Shown here one piece after another: positions 26,037-35,163 of a stretch of DNA of 64,000 nt. Below the pieces are notes generated by a model that worked only from the letters and a program-made list of their open reading frames with translations, ran no database searches and was not told where the DNA came from. This stretch comes from DATJLQ01 sp035509415 (lineage in GTDB: Bacteria; Pseudomonadota; Alphaproteobacteria; JACZXZ01): contig DATJLQ010000096.1 of NCBI GenBank assembly GCA_035509415.1, positions 1 through 64,000 of the forward strand, in the 5' to 3' direction. Every line of letters starts with the position of its first letter. The first letter of the stretch is position 1. The position numbers and the translations under genes are program-made.

Positions 26037-27448
26037 GGCGCCGCTCCGACGCCGATGCCCGAGGCGAGATCGGGCTTGCCGCGCTTGATGAAGCGCCCAT
26101 CGCCCGCGGTGCCGAGATAACGACCTTCCTCCACCGCGACCGCGCCGCGCCGGACCGTGCAGACGGGCATGCCGGACAGGTCGACGTCGGGGTAAATGTT
26201 GTAGCCGACCGGGCCGTAATGCGACTGAGCCGTGAGGCGCGTGCGCCGCTCCGGGTCGATGACGACCAGGTCCGCGTCGCTGCCCGGCGCGATCGTGCCC
26301 TTACGCGGCGCGAGCCCGAACAGCTGCGCCGGCCCCTCGCTCCAGATTCGGACGAGCTGCGGAAGGGTCAGCCGCCCCGTCTCGACGCCGAAGGTATAGA
26401 TCAGCGGCAACCTGAACTCGGCGCCGTAGACGCCGTTTACCGTCGTCGCGAACGAGCCCGACGACGCGGTCTTCGCTTCGGCGCTGAAGGACGCATCGTC
26501 CGAGCCGACCGCGGCGAGCGTTCCGTCTTCAAGACCCGCCCAGAGGAGCTTCTGGTCCTCGGCCGTCCTGAGAGGCGGGCTCATGACGTAGAGGGTACCA
26601 TCGGCGCGCTCGTAGCGGGAATCGTCGAGCGTCAGATAATGGGGACAGGTCTCGGCGAATACCGGCAGACCGCGCCGACGCGCCGCCCGGATGTTGGGAA
26701 CTTCGCGGCCCAGCGCCAGGTGGAAAATGTAAATGCCCGCGCCGGCGGCTTCCGCAAGCGAGATCGCGCGCCGCACCGCTTCGGCCTCGGCGATGGGCGG
26801 GCGGGTGAGCGCGTGAAAACGAGGCGCGACTTCGCCTTTGGCGAGACAACGCGCGGTCTCGTAAGCGATGATCTTCTCGTTCTCGGCATGGACGCCGACC
26901 AGGGCTCCTTCGCGACCCGCGACGCGCAGCAGCGCCAGCAGGGCGCCGTCATCGAGCATGAGGCCGTCCTTTTCGTACGTCATATAGGTCTTGAACGACG
27001 TCACGCCCTCTCGCATGACGGCCGGGATCTCGGCCAGCGTCGCTTCGTTCACGTCGGTCACCACGATGTGAAGCCCGTAATCCACCGCGACCCGGGCATC
27101 GGCCTGCATGCGCCGATGCTTGAGCCCGTCCGTCAAGCTCCGGCCCCGGCGCTGGAGCGCGAAATCGACGACCGTGGTCGTCCCGCCTCTCAGCGCCGCG
27201 ACGCCGCCGGAAAAGAAGTCGTAAACCGATCGGCACGACATGAACCCGACCAGAAAATGGGTGTGCACGTCGACCCCGCCCGGCAACACGAGCTTGCCCG
27301 TGGCGTCGATAACGCGCGCGGCATCGTGGCGTTCGCCGGGTGCCGCGACGGCGGCGATTTGCTCCCCGCGAATCAGCACGTCGCCACGCTCGGCACCCCT
27401 GCCCGTGACGACGGTGCCGCCGACGACGGCAAGATCGACCTCCGTCAT
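26033..27448 (-). CDS. Dihydropyrimidinase/hydantoinase (cyclic ureide amidohydrolase)
   Basis: 471 residues from ATG 27448, overlapping the next gene's stop (ATGA). Metal ligands H62 and H64 (DVHTHF), carboxylated K153 (SFKTYMTYE), H187 (GVHAEN), H243 and D317 are in place. Where many D-hydantoinases have Asp-His, this one has S316-D317-D318-A, a small deviation near the active site. It opens five- or six-membered cyclic ureides to N-carbamoyl acids. Tight overlap with the carbamoylase and the PLP enzyme implies one pathway. Confidence 0.88.
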   Translation of the reverse strand: MTEVDLAVVGGTVVTGRGAERGDVLIRGEQIAAVAAPGERHDAARVIDATGKLVLPGGVDVHTHFLVGFMSCRSVYDFFSGGVAALRGGTTTVVDFALQRRGRSLTDGLKHRRMQADARVAVDYGLHIVVTDVNEATLAEIPAVMREGVTSFKTYMTYEKDGLMLDDGALLALLRVAGREGALVGVHAENEKIIAYETARCLAKGEVAPRFHALTRPPIAEAEAVRRAISLAEAAGAGIYIFHLALGREVPNIRAARRRGLPVFAETCPHYLTLDDSRYERADGTLYVMSPPLRTAEDQKLLWAGLEDGTLAAVGSDDASFSAEAKTASSGSFATTVNGVYGAEFRLPLIYTFGVETGRLTLPQLVRIWSEGPAQLFGLAPRKGTIAPGSDADLVVIDPERRTRLTAQSHYGPVGYNIYPDVDLSGMPVCTVRRGAVAVEEGRYLGTAGDGRFIKRGKPDLASGIGVGAAP

Positions 27449-28611
27449 ACCGCCTCCAACGCCTGCGCCAAGTCGGCGACGATGTCTTCCGCCGCCTCGA
27501 TGCCAACGGAGAGTCGCACCAGATTGTCGGGTATTCCGAGTGCGAGACGTGTCGCCGCGGGCACGCTGTAATGCGACGTCGCGATCGGTTGACTGATCAA
27601 GCTTTCGATTCCGCCCAGACTCGGGCCGAGCCTGCACAGCTTGCACCGGTCCACCAGGCGGCGCGCGGCATCGCCGTCGCCGCGCACCTCGAAGGACAGC
27701 AAGCCGCCGAAGCCCCGCATCTGCCGCGTGGCGAGCGCATGCTGTGGGTGGCTCTCGAGACCGGGATAATGGACGCGTTCGACCTTGGGATGCGCCTCCA
27801 GGAAACCCGCGAGCGCCGTGCCATTCTCGTTGTGCTGGCGAATGCGTAGCGCATAGGTGGAGAGGCCGCGATGGACCAGCCAGGCCGCGAGCGGCTCCAG
27901 GATCGGCCCGGCGACGAATTGCAGATGTCGCACGGCGCGCGTGTGCGCGCGCGCGCCCGCGACCGCGCCCACGATCACGTCGCTGTGGCCGTTCAGGTAC
28001 TTGGATGCGCTATGCACGACCAAGTCGGCGCCGAGCTCGAGCGGACGTTGGTTGAGCGGACTGCCGAGGGTGCCGTCGACGATGAGCGTCACCGCGTTTC
28101 GCCGCGCGACCTCAGCCACCGCCCGCAAATCGACGATGCGCAACAGCGGATTCGTCGGCGTCTCGACGAAGACGACGCGCGTCGCCGGCGTGATGGCCGC
28201 CTCGATCCGGCCGGGATCGTGCGAATCGCACCAATTCACCTTGATGCCGTGCCGCGGCAGGATCTCGGAGAAGTAATGATGCGTGCCGCCGTAGACGTCG
28301 GCGAGGCTGACCATTTCGTCGCCCGCCTTGAGGCAAGCCCCGACGGCGGCCGCGGTCGCCGCCATGCCGGACGAGAAGGCGACCGCCGATTCCGCTCCCT
28401 CGAGGCGCGCGAGCTTCTCCTCGAGCGCCATCACCGTCGGGTTGCGCAAGCGGGAATAAACGAAGCCCTGCCGCTCGCCGCGATTGATCGCCATGAGCGC
28501 CGCGGTATCCGGCGCCGCGAACGTCACCGTCTGGTAGATCGGCGGGCTGACGGCGCCGAGCTGCCGGTCCGGGTGATTGCCGGCGTGGACCGCGACCGTG
28601 TCGATCTTCAT
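27445..28611 (-). CDS. Cystathionine gamma-synthase/lyase family PLP enzyme
   Basis: 388 residues, of normal length for the Cys/Met metabolism PLP family. PLP lysine is K204 (SASKYLNGHSD), the substrate tyrosine is Y107 in DVYGGT, and SGMAA at 81-85 binds phosphate. The residue equivalent to the Cys of methionine gamma-lyase is Gly (YGG), so it resembles cystathionine synthase/lyase rather than a typical methionine lyase. The usual VDNTF is VDGTL. The gene is flanked by four-base overlaps with the acyl-CoA dehydrogenase and the hydantoinase. A beta- or gamma-elimination that breaks a C-S bond is the likely role. Confidence 0.88.
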   Translation of the reverse strand: MKIDTVAVHAGNHPDRQLGAVSPPIYQTVTFAAPDTAALMAINRGERQGFVYSRLRNPTVMALEEKLARLEGAESAVAFSSGMAATAAAVGACLKAGDEMVSLADVYGGTHHYFSEILPRHGIKVNWCDSHDPGRIEAAITPATRVVFVETPTNPLLRIVDLRAVAEVARRNAVTLIVDGTLGSPLNQRPLELGADLVVHSASKYLNGHSDVIVGAVAGARAHTRAVRHLQFVAGPILEPLAAWLVHRGLSTYALRIRQHNENGTALAGFLEAHPKVERVHYPGLESHPQHALATRQMRGFGGLLSFEVRGDGDAARRLVDRCKLCRLGPSLGGIESLISQPIATSHYSVPAATRLALGIPDNLVRLSVGIEAAEDIVADLAQALEAV

Positions 28612-29750
28612 CGCAGGAGCTCGCGACCGATCACGAGGCGCAGGATCTCCGGCGTGGGGGCGATTTCGGCGAGCCGGGCATCGCGATAGTGGCGCTGCAT
28701 GTCGAATTCCATGAGGAAGCCCCATCCCGCCATGATGCGCATGCCTTCGAGCGCCGCCTTCATGTAGGTCTCCGCGGACTTCAATCGCGCCAGACCGGAG
28801 CTGCGGGAATTGTTCGTGCCGCGGTCGACCTCCCAGGCGCTGCGATGGACGAGCATGCGCGATGCGCTGATCTCCATGTCCATGTCGACCAACTTGCCCT
28901 TGATCGGTTGGAATTCGGAGATCGGCCGCCCGAACTGCTTGCGCTGCTTCGCGTAAGCCAGCGCGAGATCGAAGCACGCCTGCGACGCGCCCACGTTCAC
29001 CGCCGAAAGACAGCAGCGTTCGTAGTCGAAGCTCTTGAGGACGTTGGTCCAGCCCTTGTTGACTCCGCCGACGACGTCGTCGCGCGGTACGCGCACATCG
29101 GTGAGGAAGATTTCGTTGATGTCCATCGGCTTGAGGCCGAGCTTCTTGATCTTGCGCAGCTCCACGCCCGGCGTCCTTGGATCGATCAGGAACATGGTGA
29201 TGCCCTCTTGCTTGGGCGCGTCCGGGGCGGTGCGCGCGAGCAGGAGGATGTAGTCCGCTTCCTGCGCGCACGAGCAGAACATCTTCTGACCGTTGACGAT
29301 CCAATGATCGCCGTCGAGCTGGGCGCGCGTTCGCAGCGCCGCGGCATCCGATCCGGAATCGGGCTCGGAAACGGAAAAAGCGAACCGGATCTCGCCTTTG
29401 GCCAATCTGGGCAATAGCTTGCGCTTTTGCTCCTCGCTGCCGAAATGGGTCAGCATGTCGGCGCCGATCACGATCGTCGTGTAAAAGATGTTGGCGCCCG
29501 CCTCGAAGGTATGCGCGAACTCCTCGAGGAACACGATCAGATCCATGCAACTGGCGCCGGTGCCGCCATAGGCTTCGGGAATCGGCAGGCCGAGCCACCC
29601 CTGGTCGGCGAGCTTGCGGAATAGCTCCTCCGGGAACCTCGCCTCTTCGTCGCAGGCGCGAACGTATTCGGGCGGACATTCCTTCCGTAGGAACGAGCGC
29701 AGGCCGTCGCGCAAGGCTTCCTGTTCCGGTGACAGAGAAAAATTCAACAT
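28608..29750 (-). CDS. Acyl-CoA dehydrogenase
   Basis: 380 residues; ATG 29750 follows GGAGGAAG. FAD and acyl-CoA motifs (FAFSVSEPDSGSDAA; NGQKMFCSCA) are clear. The C-terminal signature reads RDARLAEIAPTPEILRLV: the usual YEGT with its catalytic Glu is replaced by APT, so the base must lie elsewhere, as in some branched or long-chain dehydrogenases, or the activity is altered. It would introduce the double bond that MaoC hydrates. Confidence 0.9.
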   Translation of the reverse strand: MLNFSLSPEQEALRDGLRSFLRKECPPEYVRACDEEARFPEELFRKLADQGWLGLPIPEAYGGTGASCMDLIVFLEEFAHTFEAGANIFYTTIVIGADMLTHFGSEEQKRKLLPRLAKGEIRFAFSVSEPDSGSDAAALRTRAQLDGDHWIVNGQKMFCSCAQEADYILLLARTAPDAPKQEGITMFLIDPRTPGVELRKIKKLGLKPMDINEIFLTDVRVPRDDVVGGVNKGWTNVLKSFDYERCCLSAVNVGASQACFDLALAYAKQRKQFGRPISEFQPIKGKLVDMDMEISASRMLVHRSAWEVDRGTNNSRSSGLARLKSAETYMKAALEGMRIMAGWGFLMEFDMQRHYRDARLAEIAPTPEILRLVIGRELLR

Positions 29751-29808
29751 CCGCTTCCTCCAAAGTTCGTCGTCATTGTCGCAGGACCGGCGCAGCCGCC
29801 GGCGCGAG

Positions 29809-30897
29809 CTAGCTTTCCACGATGATGGTGCTGTCCTCGGTCCACGACGCCCACACGGTCTGGCCGGCCGCCCAGCTTTCGCTTCCGCGCTCGCCTTCCG
29901 CCGACTGGAGCAGGACGTCGAGCTCGCGGCCGCTCTCGAGGCGCACCTTCAGCTGGCAGAGCGCTCCCTGGAAGATCGTGTCCGTGACGACGCCGCGAAA
30001 GCTGTTGCCCGCGCCCCGTTCGGCCGAGAGCGCGATCTTCTCCGGCCGGACACCGACCGTCGCTTCGGTGCCGCGTCCCATCGGCCCGTTGGCGCGCGCC
30101 CGGATCGGCAGGTCCGGTGCCGCGGCGATCACGACCGTCGAATTCCCCGCCTCGGCAACCGGTCCGCTGAAAATGTTGCACGAGCCGATGAAATCGAGGA
30201 CGAAGCGGCTCCGCGGCCGATTGTAGATGCGGGCCGGCGTGTCAAGCTGCTCGAGCACGCCGAGGTTCATGACGGCGATCCGGTCCGAGAGCGTCAGGGC
30301 CTCGTCCTGGTCGTGGGTCACGTAGATGAAGGTGATCCCCAGGCTGCGCTGGATGCGCTTGAGCTCGAGCTGCATGCGCTTGCGCACCCGGAGATCGAGC
30401 GCTCCCAACGGCTCATCGAGCAGCAGAACGGTCGGCTTCCGAATGAGCGCCCGCGCGAGCGCCACGCGCTGCTGCTGGCCCCCCGAAAGCTGGTGCGGAA
30501 AGCGCCCCTCCATGCCGGCGAGGTCGACGACTTCGAGCATTTCCCCGCAGCGACTGCGCATCTCCTGCTTCGGCCGCCGCGCGATGCGGAGCGAGTAGAC
30601 GATGTTGTCGTATACCGTGAGGTGCGGGAAGAGCGCATAGTGCTGGAACACCGTGTTCACGTCGCGCTTGTGGGGCGGCACGCCCGCGACCGGCTTTCCC
30701 TTCAGCAGGATTTCGCCTTCGTCCGGCACCTCGAAGCCGGCAACGAGTCGCAACGTGGTCGTCTTGCCGCATCCGCTCGGCCCGAGAACGGAGAGAAATT
30801 CGCCATGGTGCACGGCGAGGGACAAATTATCGACGGCAAGCGTGCCGTTGAACCGCTTGACGATGCCCTTGAGCTCCAGATCGAAGTTTGCGCTCAT
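29809..30897 (-). CDS. Spermidine/putrescine-type ABC transporter ATPase (PotA class)
   Basis: 362 residues. The nucleotide-binding domain has GPSGCGKTT, LSGGQQQR, VLLLDEPLGALD and the HD switch, and is followed by a TOBE domain (about 280-360). It is the ATPase of the importer whose permeases and binding protein are at 33183-36033; the acyl-CoA synthetase gene sits between them, linking uptake to activation. Confidence 0.92.
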   Translation of the reverse strand: MSANFDLELKGIVKRFNGTLAVDNLSLAVHHGEFLSVLGPSGCGKTTTLRLVAGFEVPDEGEILLKGKPVAGVPPHKRDVNTVFQHYALFPHLTVYDNIVYSLRIARRPKQEMRSRCGEMLEVVDLAGMEGRFPHQLSGGQQQRVALARALIRKPTVLLLDEPLGALDLRVRKRMQLELKRIQRSLGITFIYVTHDQDEALTLSDRIAVMNLGVLEQLDTPARIYNRPRSRFVLDFIGSCNIFSGPVAEAGNSTVVIAAAPDLPIRARANGPMGRGTEATVGVRPEKIALSAERGAGNSFRGVVTDTIFQGALCQLKVRLESGRELDVLLQSAEGERGSESWAAGQTVWASWTEDSTIIVES

Positions 30898-30967
30898 CGC
30901 TCGGGTTTTCCGCCTTCAGTGTCGGGGGTGAATCGAGAGACGGACGGCGCTCGTGCCGCGCGCCCGC

Positions 30968-33169
30968 TCATGGGTTCGACAGCGGCGCCGGCGCCGGCGA
31001 CCGGGCCGCGGCGGCGGCGAGCCGGGATCCGTCCGCGGCGGCATTCAGCCTCAGGCGCGCGTCGAGCGCCACGGCGCCCGTGCCGGTCGCGAGGATCGGG
31101 TTGATCTCGAGCTCGGCAACCTCGGGCGCCTCGGCGAGCCGGCACAGGTCCGTGACGAGCCGAATCAGGGCGGCGCGATCCACCGGGGTTCGGCCGCGAT
31201 GCCCTTGCAGGAGCGCTGCCCCCTTGAGCTCGGCGAGCATCTCCGCGACCTCGATCTCGTCGACCGGCAGGAGCCTCAGGCTCACATCCTCGAGCACCTC
31301 GACGCTGACGCCGCCGAGCCCGACCATGACGTACTTCCCGAACTGGGCATCCTCGGAAACGCCGCAGAGGAGCTCGATCCCCTTTTCGAGGATCATGGGC
31401 TGCACGCTGACGCCGTCGAGGCTGACCCCTGCGTCGAGCCGCTCGAACTTCGCCACCAGCGCCCGATAGGCCGAGGCCACCTCGGCCTCGTCGCGCAGGC
31501 CGAGCGCGACGCCGCCGACGTCCGATTTGTGCGTGACCTGCGCGGATTGGATCTTGAGCGCGACCGGGAAGCCGATCGCCGTCGCGTGCGCGACTGCGCT
31601 CTCGACGCTCGTCGCGAGGCGCGAGGTCGCGACCCGGAGACCCGCCGCGTGGAGCAGCGTCTTCGCGTCATGCTCGGTGACGACCGTCTCCCCCTTTGCC
31701 GCCCGCGCCGCGAGGCCAACGCGCCACGCCTCGGGCGCGGGCGCGGACGCCGCGCGTCGGCTCCATGCCGCCGCGCCCACGATGCGGCCGCGCGCGACGA
31801 CGCCGCCCATGATGTGCACCGCATCCTCCGGCATTTCCGAGACCGGGACGCCGCGCGCGTGAAACGTCGCCGAGATGCGATCGAACTCGACCCCGCCGGC
31901 TTCGTCCATCACCCAGCCGACCGAGGCTGCGACGCCGCGCGCGATCGCCGCCTCGAGAACCGGCGCGAGATGGGACGCGTAGGCGTCGTTGCCGAACGCC
32001 GCCGAGCCGGGCACGCCCATGACGAGCGGCACGATGCCATCATATTCGCCGCTGGCCGCGAGGATCTCGACCGTTTGCGCCAGCATCGCCGGCGTCACGT
32101 CGCCAGTCAGGTCGATGGGATTGCGCATGCTCGCCATGGGCGGAAGGACATGCGCGAGAAGCGCCTTGGTCGCCTCGGACGGCGCCGGCAACGCGAGCTT
32201 CGCGCGCTCGCACGCGTCCGACGCGATCACGCCCATGCCGGCGAGGCTCGTCACAATCGCGATGCGGTCGCCCTGCGCCGGCCGCTGGTGCGCGAGGGCG
32301 AAGGTCAGCATGCCGAGGAGGCTTAGGGACTCGGCCGGCACGACACCCGCCTTGCGGAATGCCGCCCGGTAGATCCGCGCCGGACTCGAGATGCTCGCGG
32401 TGTGGGAGAAGATGGCGCCCAGCCCCGCCGCGGTGCGCCCGCCCTTGAGGACGACGATCGGCTTGGTTTCGCTCGCGCGCCTGGCGACCTCGACGAAGTG
32501 GCGGCCCGACTTGACGCTCTCGACGTAAAGGCCGATCGCGCGCACGCGCGGATCGCACGCGAGGAACTCGATGATCTCGGCATCCGAAATGTCGGCCTGG
32601 TTGCCGAGGCAGATGAAGCGGCCGAACTCGATCCCCTTGGCAAGAAGGCCGCGGACGAGCGCATAGCCGACCGAGCCCGCCTGGGAGACGATCGCGAGCG
32701 GCCCGCCCCCGACGGGACCGCCCGCGAGCGTCGCGACCAGGCTGGCATCGGCGTTGATGAAGCCGGGGATGTTGGGCCCGAGCACGCGCATGGAGCCGCG
32801 CGCGCACACGCCTTCGATCGCCCGCTGGAGGTCGACGCCGCGGACCCCGCTCTCGGCAAAGCCGCCGGCGGGGATGATGGCGCCCTTGACCCCGCGAGAC
32901 GCAAGGGTCTCGAGGACGCCGGGAACCTTCTCCGCCGGCAGCATGACGATCGCCAAATCGACGTTTTCGGGGAGATCGGCGGAGTCCCTCACGCACTCGA
33001 GACCGAGGATCGATCCCGCGGCCGGATTGACGGGGTAGATCTTGCCTCGGTACCCGCCCTTGAGGATGCCCTCGACGCAGGCATAGCCGAGCTTCTCCGG
33101 ATTCGCCGAGGCTCCCACCACGGCGATGCTCCGAGGAAAGAAAATGCCGGCAAGCGGGTGTTCGACCAT
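30968..33169 (-). CDS. ADP-forming acyl-CoA synthetase, fused alpha-beta (acetate-CoA ligase family)
   Basis: 733 residues from ATG 33169. The order is a CoA-binding Rossmann domain (about 8-100), a succinyl-CoA-ligase-like flavodoxin domain, and a C-terminal ATP-grasp subunit (about 500-710, KIQSAQVTHKSDVGGV). The phosphorylated histidine is H256 in FSHTAS. These enzymes interconvert a carboxylate plus CoA and ATP with acyl-CoA, ADP and phosphate. As the only CoA-ligase of the run it is the likely entry step for the imported acid. Confidence 0.9.
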   Translation of the reverse strand: MVEHPLAGIFFPRSIAVVGASANPEKLGYACVEGILKGGYRGKIYPVNPAAGSILGLECVRDSADLPENVDLAIVMLPAEKVPGVLETLASRGVKGAIIPAGGFAESGVRGVDLQRAIEGVCARGSMRVLGPNIPGFINADASLVATLAGGPVGGGPLAIVSQAGSVGYALVRGLLAKGIEFGRFICLGNQADISDAEIIEFLACDPRVRAIGLYVESVKSGRHFVEVARRASETKPIVVLKGGRTAAGLGAIFSHTASISSPARIYRAAFRKAGVVPAESLSLLGMLTFALAHQRPAQGDRIAIVTSLAGMGVIASDACERAKLALPAPSEATKALLAHVLPPMASMRNPIDLTGDVTPAMLAQTVEILAASGEYDGIVPLVMGVPGSAAFGNDAYASHLAPVLEAAIARGVAASVGWVMDEAGGVEFDRISATFHARGVPVSEMPEDAVHIMGGVVARGRIVGAAAWSRRAASAPAPEAWRVGLAARAAKGETVVTEHDAKTLLHAAGLRVATSRLATSVESAVAHATAIGFPVALKIQSAQVTHKSDVGGVALGLRDEAEVASAYRALVAKFERLDAGVSLDGVSVQPMILEKGIELLCGVSEDAQFGKYVMVGLGGVSVEVLEDVSLRLLPVDEIEVAEMLAELKGAALLQGHRGRTPVDRAALIRLVTDLCRLAEAPEVAELEINPILATGTGAVALDARLRLNAAADGSRLAAAAARSPAPAPLSNP

Positions 33170-33182
33170 CGTTCGCCCCGCC

Positions 33183-34295
33183 TCAGGCCGCCTTGACTTC
33201 GGTCCAGGTCTGGACCCAGTCGTTGAGGTTGAGCGGATAATCGAGGAACAGGACGTCCTTGAGGGTTTCGGCGATGCGATCGTACCCGAGCTCGACTTGC
33301 AGCTTCGGCGTGAGGTCCTTGAGCAGGAGCTCGGACGTGGCGTTGTAGCCCTCGTCGCGGCCCACGGCGGCGCCCCAATACGGCCCAAGCGTCCAGTCGA
33401 TGAAGGCATAGCCCGTCTTCACGAGCTTGGTGTCCTTCGACATGACGTAGTAGTGGATGGCGCCGATCCCCTTTTCTTTCGGGATCGCGTATTTCATGTT
33501 CATCCCCTCCTTGGCGAGCGCCCACCACATCGGCCGCCAACCGGAGAGCGCCCAAACCTCGCCGCTGCGGAGCAAGGTCATCGCCTCGGCGTACCCGGTC
33601 CAGAGTTTGCGGAAGTTCTTCTTCTTCGAGATCAGGAACTTTTTGATCTCCAGGAGGTCGGCGGCGGAGAGCACCGACGGATCCTTGTGGCCGAGATACA
33701 GCGCGGTGAGCTGAATCGCGTTCTGCGCGTCGTCGCGCAGCGCCACCTTGCCCGCGTACTTGTCGTCGAACAGGACGCCCCACGAATCGACGTTCGGAAT
33801 GTGATCGGCGTTATAAACGACCGAATCGTAGGTCCATACATAGGGCACGCCGTAAACCTTGCCTTCGTAGTCCGCGAACTTCGCGCGCTTGAAATACGGG
33901 AACAGGTGCGCCGCGTTCGGAATATCGGCCATGTTGAGCGGATGGAGCAGGCCGCGCCGAATGATCGGATAGAGGAACGCATGGTGGACCGCGACCACGT
34001 CCCACTCTGCCGTGGCGCCGGTCGCGAGCTTGGTGAGGGTCGAGAGGTTCGAGGTCCAGCAGGCGCGCGTGACCTGCACGTCCTTGGCCTTCTCGAACAC
34101 GGCGATGTCGCCTTCCCGGCACCAGGTCGGGCACAGGCAATGTACGGTGAGGGGCCCGGCAAGGCCGGCGGCCCCGGCACTCGGCATCATCGGAAAGCCC
34201 ATCGAGAGGAGACTCGCGCCGGCGCCGATCTGCAGCGCTTGCCCGAGCAGGCCTCGACGTGTCACGGAAAATCCGCGGTCAGTGCGATTCGACAT
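33183..34295 (-). CDS. Spermidine/putrescine-type ABC substrate-binding protein
   Basis: 370 residues; ATG 34295 has GGAGGTGG upstream. The N-terminus has a twin-arginine-like leader (TRRGLLGQAL, then a hydrophobic stretch to about residue 43). The mature chain is of the PotD class (YGVPYVWTYDSVVYN). It shares the segment KKFLISKKKNFR with the second polyamine-type binding protein at 49121, marking a common subfamily. The actual ligand is probably not a polyamine, given the operon content. Confidence 0.9.
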   Translation of the reverse strand: MSNRTDRGFSVTRRGLLGQALQIGAGASLLSMGFPMMPSAGAAGLAGPLTVHCLCPTWCREGDIAVFEKAKDVQVTRACWTSNLSTLTKLATGATAEWDVVAVHHAFLYPIIRRGLLHPLNMADIPNAAHLFPYFKRAKFADYEGKVYGVPYVWTYDSVVYNADHIPNVDSWGVLFDDKYAGKVALRDDAQNAIQLTALYLGHKDPSVLSAADLLEIKKFLISKKKNFRKLWTGYAEAMTLLRSGEVWALSGWRPMWWALAKEGMNMKYAIPKEKGIGAIHYYVMSKDTKLVKTGYAFIDWTLGPYWGAAVGRDEGYNATSELLLKDLTPKLQVELGYDRIAETLKDVLFLDYPLNLNDWVQTWTEVKAA

Positions 34296-34332
34296 TTTCC
34301 ACCTCCATCTGTTTCAGGTTCTTTGGTTTTGG

Positions 34333-35160
34333 TTACTCCGCACGGTGAGCCTGACGGGAAAGCCGATAACCGACGGTCATCAGCGTCAGGCTGAACACGA
34401 TCATCAGCGTCGCGATGGCGTTGGTCTCGGGCGAGACGTTCGCCATGAGCATGGACCAGAGATAGATCGGCAGCGTGTTGTCGACGCCGATCAGGAAGAA
34501 GGTCCGGATGAACTCGTCGAATGACAGCATGAATGCAAACACCGCCGCCGCGACGATACCGGGCATGACGATAGGCATGACGACGGTGCGGAACATTTGA
34601 AGCCTGGTCGCGCCGAGATCGAGCGCGGCCTCCTCGATCGACGGGTCGAAGCGGTGAAAGCTCGGAAACACGAGGACAAAGATGAACGGCACCGTGTAGG
34701 TCACGTGCCCCATGAGGGTCGACCCGAACAACGACGGGCTCAAGCCCAGGAGGTTCCAGGTCAGATGCTGCGCCACGCCGACGATGATCGGCGGCGCGAT
34801 CAGAGCCACGAGGATGAGGTTGAACAACACGCCCCGCAGGCGGAACCAGTGCCGGAAGGCGTAGGCCGCGCCCACGCCGATCGGCAGGGCCACGATCACG
34901 GTGACGACGCCGAGCTCGATGGAGTTCAGCAGTGCCGTGCGCAGATCGTGATCCCGGAGCGCCACGCCGTACCAATGGAGGGTGAACCCGGCCCAGGGCG
35001 GCGTGATGCTCATGGTGTCGTTGAACGACAAGATCGAGAGACATAGGAGCGGCGCGTAAAGGAACACGTAAACGGCGAGGCCGAAGGTGCCCCAAAGAAG
35101 CGGCGCGAACGGGCCGCGCCGGCCGGGCATCCTCAGGCTTTGAACGCCGCTGCCCCGCAT
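34333..35160 (-). CDS. ABC transporter permease (PotC class)
   Basis: 275 residues with six hydrophobic segments and the EAALDLGATRLQMFRTVVMP loop about 178-197. The stop of the other permease gene lies three bases upstream of its start. It forms the channel with the PotB-type partner. Confidence 0.92.
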   Translation of the reverse strand: MRGSGVQSLRMPGRRGPFAPLLWGTFGLAVYVFLYAPLLCLSILSFNDTMSITPPWAGFTLHWYGVALRDHDLRTALLNSIELGVVTVIVALPIGVGAAYAFRHWFRLRGVLFNLILVALIAPPIIVGVAQHLTWNLLGLSPSLFGSTLMGHVTYTVPFIFVLVFPSFHRFDPSIEEAALDLGATRLQMFRTVVMPIVMPGIVAAAVFAFMLSFDEFIRTFFLIGVDNTLPIYLWSMLMANVSPETNAIATLMIVFSLTLMTVGYRLSRQAHRAE

Positions 35161-35163
35161 CTC

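Noticed and set aside
27445..28611. Assignment of the PLP enzyme as methionine gamma-lyase
   Set aside because: The characteristic active-site Cys after Tyr-Gly is Gly here, so only the broader family is claimed.
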